From contig JAFVQX010000133.1 of assembly GCA_017504585.1 (NCBI GenBank), positions 1 through 56,714 on the forward strand: a DNA stretch of 56,714 nucleotides. The letters are read 5' to 3'. How positions within the stretch are numbered: position 1 is the first letter of the stretch; each line of letters begins with the position of its first letter. The notes beneath the pieces were generated by a model. The model saw only the letters and a program-made list of their open reading frames with translations, had not been told where the DNA came from and did no database searches. The stretch comes from Lentisphaeria bacterium (GTDB lineage Bacteria > Verrucomicrobiota > Lentisphaeria > Victivallales > Victivallaceae). Shown one piece after another: positions 50,522 through 56,714 of this stretch. The position numbers and the translations under genes are program-made.

Positions 50522-51904
50522 TTATTCAGATATCGGCGCGTCGGACAATGGCATAGTCCCCGGTATATCCGACAGCATCTGGCGATCTTTACGGCGGCGG
50601 GAACGATTGCCCCGGCGACGGCGTTTGCGCCCGGCGTTTTCCGGTTCGGCAGTACCCTTTTCACTCAAACGGTTCACTCCGCCAATGGATTTGATCAAAT
50701 CACGGTACTGGGAAATCAATTCGCTGTCGCATTGCAGATATTCGCTGTCGCATTGGATCTTGAACAGTTCCATAGCGTGGGCAAAGCCCTTTGATTTGAC
50801 CAGCCGTTGCATATTGCTGCGGCCGTTGAGCATGGGCTGGATCGCCAGCATGCGGCATGCCGAACAGCTCAAACGTTTGATTATGGAAAGCGGCGCATAG
50901 ATCGTAAGCAGGGTCTGGCGCAGGATTTCTTCGTCCCATATTTCCGGCAGGATACGCTCATTTTTATTGCGATCAGCAATAAAATCTCTCCGGTAATTGC
51001 CGTCGAGCATGGCGTCGATAAAGGGCAGCGCCAATGTTGCCATGGCTACTGATGCGCTGTTGCGGTAATAACCGGCAGCCACCCGTTTGTCGCGGATCTT
51101 GAGCATGTGCAAAGCTTGCTGCAAATGATCTTTTTCCCAATCTTTGGCAAGGTAGGGCAGAAAATGTTTCAGCAAGCCGTAATCCGCAAAGGTCTGCATG
51201 ATGGAACCGGTATAATTGGAATTGAGGATCTTTTCCAGCTCCAGCGAAAGCCGCGATATGGACGCCAGCTCCAGCAGCGGCAGCGTGGTCAAAAGCGCAC
51301 TTTCGGTTTTGCGTTCCAGTTTGAACCCGTACTGCCCCACCAGTTTCAGCGCCCGCAGCATGCGTACCGGGTCTTCTTCAAACCGCAGTTTTGCATCGCC
51401 GATCGCCCGGACCAGACCGCTTTTTATATCGGCTATACCGCTGCCGGTGTAGTCGATGAGTTCTTCGGCAACAGGGTCATAAAAGAGAGCGTTTACCGTA
51501 AAATCCCGCCGCCATGCATCTTGCTCGGAAGTGCCGAAATCATTGTCGTTGAAGATCATATTTTCGGCTTCTTCCAGCGCGGCGATCTTGCGGGCCCCGG
51601 GCGTTTGCGGCTCGTGGCTGTTTTCGGAAGGAGCGCGGCGGAACGTGCTTACTTCAAAAAGATCCTTGCCGCAGCGGACATGCACCAGCTGGAAACGCCT
51701 TCCTATGATCCTTGCCCGGCGGCGGCCGAAGACTTCCCGTACCTGTTCCGGAGTGGCGGCCGTAGAGATGTCGTAATCCTTGGGCGTGCGGTCCAACAGC
51801 AGATCCCGGATGGCACCGCCCACAATATAGGTTTCGTAACCGGCTTCCTGAAGATCGGCTACAACATGGTATACATTTTCTTCTATATCAAAATTTTTCA
51901 GCAT
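50522..51904 (-). CDS. pcnB: Poly(A) polymerase/tRNA nucleotidyltransferase family
   Basis: 460 aa. Class II nucleotidyltransferase head (YIVGGAIRDLLLDRTPKDYDIST, RRDFTVNALFYD, GDAKLRFEEDPVRMLRALK) with a PcnB-like C-terminal region and a basic tail (GRKRRRRGNRSRRRKDR), typical of poly(A) polymerase I rather than CCA-adding enzyme. It adds A-tails to RNA. A 21-nt tandem duplication encodes IQCDSEYLQCDSEL. The start is the ATG at 51904, 28 nt after the nadB stop. Confidence 0.88.
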   Translation of the reverse strand: MLKNFDIEENVYHVVADLQEAGYETYIVGGAIRDLLLDRTPKDYDISTAATPEQVREVFGRRRARIIGRRFQLVHVRCGKDLFEVSTFRRAPSENSHEPQTPGARKIAALEEAENMIFNDNDFGTSEQDAWRRDFTVNALFYDPVAEELIDYTGSGIADIKSGLVRAIGDAKLRFEEDPVRMLRALKLVGQYGFKLERKTESALLTTLPLLELASISRLSLELEKILNSNYTGSIMQTFADYGLLKHFLPYLAKDWEKDHLQQALHMLKIRDKRVAAGYYRNSASVAMATLALPFIDAMLDGNYRRDFIADRNKNERILPEIWDEEILRQTLLTIYAPLSIIKRLSCSACRMLAIQPMLNGRSNMQRLVKSKGFAHAMELFKIQCDSEYLQCDSELISQYRDLIKSIGGVNRLSEKGTAEPENAGRKRRRRGNRSRRRKDRQMLSDIPGTMPLSDAPISE

Positions 51905-51932
51905 GTCTGGTTTTCCCACCCCTGCAAATCGC

Positions 51933-53582
51933 TTAAAGTTTCCGGCACAGGATCGTATCGACTTCCGCCAGCGCCGGATCGGTATTCGGATAGTCAGAGT
52001 TATAGTGCAAGCCCCGGCTTTCCCGCCGCGACAGCGATGAGTCAATGATCAATTCCGCCACCGTAGCTATATTGCGCAATTCAATAAGATCCGGGGTGAT
52101 AAGGAAATCCCAGTAGTATTTTTCGATCTCCTTGCGGATCAGTACGATCCGTGCTTTGGCGCGTTCCAGACGCTTGTTGGTCCGGAAAATCCCCACATAG
52201 TCCCACATAAAGCGGCGTATTTCTTCCCAGTTATGGGCGATAACCACCTGTTCGTCAGAATTTACCGCATTGCCGCAATGCCATGCCGGTACGAAGCCGT
52301 CGAACTGGTTTTTGCGCAGCTCTTCCAGGTTTTCGCGGATATGTTTTGCCGAAAAGAGCGCACACACCACAGCTTCCAGCAAACTGTTGCTGGCAAGGCG
52401 GTTGGCGCCGTGCAGCCCGGTACAGGCGCTTTCGCCCACCGCGTAAAGTCCGGCAATATTGGTTGCACCATTTACATCGGTTCTGACCCCGCCGCAGGAG
52501 TAATGCTCCGCAGGCACTACCGGAATGGGATCTTTTGCCATATTTACGCCGATTTCCAGACATTTTTCAAAAATATTGGGAAACCTTCTCCGCAGAGTTT
52601 CTTCGCTGTGGTGGGTTATATCCAGAAAAACGCACTCTTCGCCGGAGCGTTTCATTTCGTTGTCGATCGCCCGCGCCACTACATCCCGCGGGGCAAGGCT
52701 CTTCATGGGGTGATATTTATCCATAAACTCCACAAGTTCGCCGCTTTTGTTGCGGATCTTGAGGATTGCGCCTTCGCCGCGTACCGCTTCGGAGATAAGA
52801 AAACTGCGCTGCTGCGGGTGATAAAGGATCGTGGGGTGGAACTGGATGAATTCCATATTCGCTATTTCGGCGCCCGCCCGGTAGCACATTGCCACGCCGC
52901 CGCCGCACGCCACATCCGGATTGCTGGTATACAAATAAACTTTGCCCACGCCGCCACATGCAACAGTGGTGCTCAAACTGCGGAACGATTTGACCTTACC
53001 GCTTTTTACATCCAGCGCATAAAGCCCCAGACAGCGATTTTTACCCGGCAAGCCCAAACGGGCGGTAACGATCACATCTATTGCGATATGATACTCAAAA
53101 ATAGAGATGTTTTTATTGGCCTGACAAGCCTCCACCAAAGCCCGTTCGATTTCAGCTCCGGAAATATCTCCGGCATGGAGGATCCTTCTTTTATGATGAC
53201 CGCCTTCGCGGCCCAGATCCAGCTCGTTGGCATCGCCGTCTTTGCCCATTTCGCCCCGGGTGGTAAAATGCACACCCAGCTGGATAAGGTCGGCAACGGC
53301 TTCCGGACCGGCTTCCACAATGGCACGCACCACATTTTCCCGGCAAAGGCCGGCGCCTGCCTCCAGAGTATCGCGCACATGTTCGTCAAAAGTATCCAGC
53401 GAGTCTGTCACACAGGCGATCCCTCCCTGGGCATGAGGGGTGCTGCCTTCGTTGATTTGGCGTTTGGTCAGTACTGCCACGGTGCCACCGGCTTCAGCCA
53501 ATTTCAAAGCGGACATGAGTCCTGCCAAACCGCTGCCGACGACCAAATGATCGAATTCGATGATTTCAGAATTGCTTTTCAT
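51933..53582 (-). CDS. nadB: L-aspartate oxidase NadB
   Basis: 549 aa. FAD motif VVGSGLAGLMSALKLAEAGG, active-site region STPHAQGGIACV, then HKRRILHAGDISG, EFIQFHPT, YSCGGVRTDVNGAT and ESACTGLHGANRLASNSLLEA. Oxidises L-aspartate to iminoaspartate for NAD synthesis. The ATG at 53582 (AGGTGG 6 nt upstream) is preferred to a GTG three codons earlier. nadA and nadC are not in the window. It is followed by pcnB. Confidence 0.95.
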   Translation of the reverse strand: MKSNSEIIEFDHLVVGSGLAGLMSALKLAEAGGTVAVLTKRQINEGSTPHAQGGIACVTDSLDTFDEHVRDTLEAGAGLCRENVVRAIVEAGPEAVADLIQLGVHFTTRGEMGKDGDANELDLGREGGHHKRRILHAGDISGAEIERALVEACQANKNISIFEYHIAIDVIVTARLGLPGKNRCLGLYALDVKSGKVKSFRSLSTTVACGGVGKVYLYTSNPDVACGGGVAMCYRAGAEIANMEFIQFHPTILYHPQQRSFLISEAVRGEGAILKIRNKSGELVEFMDKYHPMKSLAPRDVVARAIDNEMKRSGEECVFLDITHHSEETLRRRFPNIFEKCLEIGVNMAKDPIPVVPAEHYSCGGVRTDVNGATNIAGLYAVGESACTGLHGANRLASNSLLEAVVCALFSAKHIRENLEELRKNQFDGFVPAWHCGNAVNSDEQVVIAHNWEEIRRFMWDYVGIFRTNKRLERAKARIVLIRKEIEKYYWDFLITPDLIELRNIATVAELIIDSSLSRRESRGLHYNSDYPNTDPALAEVDTILCRKL

Positions 53583-53718
53583 AAAATCCACCTGCCTGAA
53601 AATGTATGCAACAGATAAATTCCTTATTATTTACCCGCTGCGTGGCGCAACCGGTCATATTTGCCTTGAAGCAAACATAATAAAGGAGCGCCGGACTATT
53701 TTTTTCCGGAAAAAAACT

Positions 53719-53747
53719 TTGCCGGAGTGGAAAATAAATTTTATTAT
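53719..53747 (+). promoter_or_regulatory. Possible promoter of lnt
   Basis: TTGCCG (53719-53724), 17 nt, TATTAT (53742-53747), 49 nt before the ATG. The region is AT-rich, so it is tentative. Confidence 0.35.
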
Positions 53748-53796
53748 ATTAAATTACACTTAAAACGCTAATATTTCAAACTCAACACAGAGATTT

Positions 53797-55611
53797 ATGA
53801 AGATTTTTCATGCAATAAAGCGCTTTTTTGCGCCCCGATCGCCGGAGTTTGCCGCCACGGGCAATGTAAATCAGCATGGTTGCAGCGGCGGCAACGTATT
53901 TATTGAACACAGCGTCAAAGAGTATCTGTCGTGGCAGCGCGGTCTGCTGCGCTGGCTGGCTGCTGCGGCTGCCGGATGTTTTGCCGCAGCGGCTTTTCCG
54001 CCATTGAACTGGTCGATCGCGGCATTTTGTTCGCTGACGGTACTCTTTTTGCTTGCCCGCAACTTATCGGCGGTCAAAGCCGCTCTGGCGGGCTGGCTGT
54101 GGGGCATGGGCTACGCCCTGTGCAGCTTTTTCTGGCTGCGGGAGATCAATGTGGTCATACCGTGGCTGATGATGATCGTGCTGGGCGCTTACTATATACC
54201 AATGGGGTGGATGGCGGCACTTGCCAACCGTTATATACTTTTGCCGCCGCAAGTGCGTGCTGCCGGTTTTTCGGCGCAGAAAAGCTGCCGGGATTTTCCT
54301 TTATGGCGCCAGCTGGCATGGTGTCTGGTGATGGCGGGGATATTGGTGATAGTGGAGTTTTTGCGCAGCAATGTTCTGCCGTGGAACTATCTTGGGGTAG
54401 CATTTTACAAAAACACAGTTTTTATGCAGCTGGTGCGTATTACCGGGGTATCGGGGCTGTCCTTTCTGGCGGCGTTGGTCAATGGGGCGCTGGCGCTGGC
54501 GATATTGACCGTTGTACGGCAGGATCCGGAAAGTGGTGCGCGCAAATACCGTCGTCCGCTGCCGCTGCTGTTTTCCGTGGTGCTGCTGGCATTGGTGATG
54601 GCGTATGGTATTTCATCTTTGCAAGCCCGGCGCAAGGAGTATAAGCAATTCAAACACCAGGTCCGTTTGACCATGGTGCAGGGCAATTTGCATTCCGGGC
54701 GTTACGGCGGCATAAGTGCTGCGGAGCGGGCGCTGAAAGTTTATACGGATTTGACCCGTACCCAGATCGGGATCCCCACGGATGTGGTCATCTGGCCCGA
54801 AACGGCAGTTGCTTATCCATTGCGGGGCAGGGGCGATCTAGGACGGCTCTACCGGGCGACAGTGCGCACTTTATCTCACGAAATGAATGCGCCGATGCTG
54901 TTGGGTACTCTGGAGTTTGATGAAAGCACCGTCCCCCCCGGTTCGCTGAACAGCGCCGTACTTACCGACACAAGAGATATGCTTTACTATGGCTACAAAG
55001 CCATTTACAGCAAAGTCCACCCGGTACCCTTCGGCGAATTTGTGCCTATGCGGCGTTATCTGCCCGACTGGGTGATAAAAATTATTGACATGCAGCGGGA
55101 TCTGACTCCGGGTAAAAGTATGGACCCGATAGCGCTCAATGAAAATATCCGCTTGGGTATAAGCATATGTTTCGAGGATGTATTCGCCTATATATCCCGG
55201 GCGGAAGCCGGGCGCCGCGCCAATTTGCTGCTGGTCATTGCCGATGATGCATGGTACCCCACAAGTTCAGAACCGGAACAGCATTTGGCAAACTCCATAG
55301 CCCGGGCGATCGAAAACAACCTGCCCATGGTGCGTTGCGGCAACGACAGCGCTACCTGCCTGATTTCGCCGGGCGGAGAAATCATCTGGAGTCTTGCCGA
55401 GGCCGTGAAGTTGGGCGATGGCAAAGCCCACCGCCGGGGCGCCGGAGCAGCAACGATCACAGTATCGGTACCATCGCCGGAGCAGCAGAAGCAGACCTTT
55501 TACAGCCGTTTCGGCGAATGGGTGGCAGCGTTGTCAGCCATGATCGTGGTGCTGGCATTGGGGAGTATGCTTTTAAGTCGGCTGGAGTTTTTCCGCAAGC
55601 TTAAAAAGTAA
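53797..55611 (+). CDS. lnt: Apolipoprotein N-acyltransferase Lnt
   Basis: 604 aa. An N-terminal extension (about 45 residues) is followed by six or so membrane helices and the periplasmic nitrilase domain with Glu335 (IWPETAV), Lys406 (KAIYSKVHPVPFGEF) and Cys458 (ISICFEDV). Adds the third acyl chain to lipoproteins, so it marks a Gram-negative envelope. Longer than E. coli Lnt (512). Confidence 0.93.
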   Translation: MKIFHAIKRFFAPRSPEFAATGNVNQHGCSGGNVFIEHSVKEYLSWQRGLLRWLAAAAAGCFAAAAFPPLNWSIAAFCSLTVLFLLARNLSAVKAALAGWLWGMGYALCSFFWLREINVVIPWLMMIVLGAYYIPMGWMAALANRYILLPPQVRAAGFSAQKSCRDFPLWRQLAWCLVMAGILVIVEFLRSNVLPWNYLGVAFYKNTVFMQLVRITGVSGLSFLAALVNGALALAILTVVRQDPESGARKYRRPLPLLFSVVLLALVMAYGISSLQARRKEYKQFKHQVRLTMVQGNLHSGRYGGISAAERALKVYTDLTRTQIGIPTDVVIWPETAVAYPLRGRGDLGRLYRATVRTLSHEMNAPMLLGTLEFDESTVPPGSLNSAVLTDTRDMLYYGYKAIYSKVHPVPFGEFVPMRRYLPDWVIKIIDMQRDLTPGKSMDPIALNENIRLGISICFEDVFAYISRAEAGRRANLLLVIADDAWYPTSSEPEQHLANSIARAIENNLPMVRCGNDSATCLISPGGEIIWSLAEAVKLGDGKAHRRGAGAATITVSVPSPEQQKQTFYSRFGEWVAALSAMIVVLALGSMLLSRLEFFRKLKK

Positions 55612-55619
55612 ATCTGCGA

Positions 55620-56234
55620 TCAGATATCTTCCGGTTGATATGCCGGTTTTATGCTGTATGCTGCTGTCAGCATGCTGCATCCGGCAGCCCATAATATGAT
55701 CGCCAGCAGCCAGCATCCGGCAAGCAATCCAGCCAGCGGTGTGATTATCAAAAAAATGCCGCAAACTATGGAGCAAAGACTGGAAAAGAGTATTTTTATC
55801 CGGTGTCCCGGAGCTTTCAGCAGCCACATTTGCTGAAAACCGCCCACCAGCAGCCAGCATCCGGCAAGCAGTACAGCGTATTCGCCGGTCAACCACGGAA
55901 AAATTATCGCCCCCAGCCCGATCAGCAGCAGAAAAAATGCATTCAAATATCCCCAAAAGCGCCCTTTGCCGGAGAGCTGCAGCGAGCGGATAATAAAAAT
56001 CAACGCTTCGGAAATCATATATATACCCCAAATACCTATGCCGATAACGATCGCCGCCCCCGGGAAAAAGAGAAAGATCGTACCGATCCCCAGACAGATG
56101 ATCCCCCGCATCAGCAGGATCTTGCGCGAGGCACTCCATAACCCCGGCATAATATATTCCCAGGGCGTTTCGTTGAATGTTTCGCTGCAGTTTGCACAGT
56201 TTACGGGGTGGGTTTTGTCCGCTGATTTTTTCAT
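55620..56234 (-). CDS. DUF308 (HdeD-like) membrane protein
   Basis: 204 aa. A soluble start with a Cys pair (NCANCSETF), then about six membrane helices in two-helix repeats (GIICLGIGTIFLFFPG, LLLIGLGAIIFPW, VCGIFLIITPLAGLL), the DUF308/HdeD pattern. LLAGCWLL occurs twice from an identical 24-nt stretch (55703-55726 and 55847-55870). AAAGGAGTC precedes the ATG. Function unknown, often linked to acid stress in HdeD. Confidence 0.7.
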   Translation of the reverse strand: MKKSADKTHPVNCANCSETFNETPWEYIMPGLWSASRKILLMRGIICLGIGTIFLFFPGAAIVIGIGIWGIYMISEALIFIIRSLQLSGKGRFWGYLNAFFLLLIGLGAIIFPWLTGEYAVLLAGCWLLVGGFQQMWLLKAPGHRIKILFSSLCSIVCGIFLIITPLAGLLAGCWLLAIILWAAGCSMLTAAYSIKPAYQPEDI

Positions 56235-56505
56235 GATAACATGACTCCTTTGAAAAAAATAGAAAAAAATTCGTTGTGTCTAACTTGCAAATTTTAAAAT
56301 CAGTTGTAAAGTAATAGTGTGCCAGAAGCATAGACTCACACCGATATTGTTTTGTTTTTTGTAAAATGGCAGAAGAGTGCGAATTTGGATTTTTTTTATT
56401 TTGAGAGTTAGTTTGGTCTAATTTTTTAGACAGCTTTTTAATACGGATGGCGGCAATGGATTCTTGCTCGACCATTGAAGCCGTCCGTTTTTTACCGGAT
56501 ATTAT
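56235..56505. other. AT-rich stretch without genes
   Basis: AT-rich upstream region of the DUF308 gene with no ORF I trust; it leads into the palindromic repeat at 56506. Confidence 0.5.
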
Positions 56506-56714
56506 AAGAGGTAATTTCAAAACTCCTCAAAAGTCGTCAAAGGCACAACCTTCGCACAGAACAAGGAGTGTTTTCGGCGGTTACCTTACAGGTAGCCACC
56601 TCAAACTACCTTATCCTGTGCTGTGGTTTTGCTCTTTGCCTTTGTTTTGAATGACTTTTGAAATCACCTCTTGAGGTAGTTTCAAAACTCCTCAAAAGTC
56701 GTCAAAGGCACAAC
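56506..56714. repeat. Palindromic element with direct repeat at the right edge
   Basis: A 42-nt sequence at 56508-56549 recurs at 56673-56714 with one change (period 165 nt). Between them, the right part (about 56590-56672) is an imperfect reverse complement of the left part: AAGAGGTAATTTCAAAA at the left answers AAGAGGTGATTTCAAAA read backward from 56672. The unit is therefore a large imperfect palindrome of about 167 nt followed by the start of a second one, cut by the window end. MITE-like or another mobile/repetitive unit; no ORF. Confidence 0.7.

Noticed and set aside
55573-56520. A 315-aa minus-strand frame overlapping the DUF308-like gene
   Set aside because: Composition is unlike a protein (mixed Cys/Arg/Lys noise), while the other frame has clear membrane helices and a good ribosome site.
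56506-56672. Integron attC site
   Set aside because: The size and palindrome would fit, but the conserved RYYYAAC and GTTRRRY core sites could not be found.
56506-56714. CRISPR array at the right edge
   Set aside because: The repeat period is 165 nt and the interior is self-complementary, unlike 30-40 nt spacers, and no cas gene is seen.

Overview
The window looks like chromosomal DNA of a Gram-negative member of the PVC superphylum, most likely Lentisphaeria (Victivallis-like). The clues are four pseudopilins whose FTLxE segment is not preceded by glycine, a GntR/LacI-hybrid regulator, a type II secretion cluster, many secreted beta-sandwich proteins, outer-membrane lipoprotein functions (Lnt, a BamE-like lipoprotein) and a Hanks-type kinase with an N-terminal Cys4 ribbon. 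This placement is inference; the window has no rRNA or other phylogenetic marker I could compare. I saw no tRNA, rRNA, CRISPR array, transposase or integrase.

Layout: (1) 1-1635, a secreted protein running off the left edge with an apparent frameshift, and a GntR-type regulator. (2) 1791-6029 (minus), a three-gene flavin/iron-sulfur operon whose architecture matches the Stn (Sporomusa-type Nfn) electron-bifurcating transhydrogenase. (3) 6269-8628, an orphan PstS-like protein and a membrane GT2 glycosyltransferase. (4) 8753-12175, a four-gene phage-tail-fibre-like cassette without other phage genes, followed by a structured intergenic repeat. (5) 12515-15943 (minus), lipoprotein, AI-2E-family permease and purM. 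(6) 16033-21821 (minus), Ser/Thr kinase, metallophosphoesterase, KtrB and KtrA. (7) 22066-29188, D,D-carboxypeptidase, GT4, pyrC, hemW-like, MFS permease, LD-carboxypeptidase.

(8) 29313-41147 (plus) is one tightly coupled operon: a charged periplasmic repeat protein, then GspL/PilMN-, GspM/PilO- and GspC-like proteins, the secretin GspD, GspE, GspF and pseudopilins G, H, I, J, K. Most junctions overlap by 4 nt. (9) 41215-44027 encodes a possible NodB-fold protein and two secreted beta-sandwich proteins, then a terminator and the second copy of the structured repeat. (10) 44388-48059 (minus) is a five-gene operon: tatD, nudC, trxB, a zinc-ribbon protein and a PflX-type radical SAM protein. (11) 48228-56234 holds an acyl-CoA synthetase, xseB, pcnB, nadB, lnt and a DUF308-like membrane protein. 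The right edge (56506-56714) enters a palindromic, directly repeated element.

The genes most worth a second look are the tail-fibre-like cassette with its SD-sequestering leader, the two-copy structured intergenic repeat, the pseudopilins without glycine at -1, the Stn-like complex, the XseB with an SSB-like C-terminal tip, and the terminal palindromic repeat.
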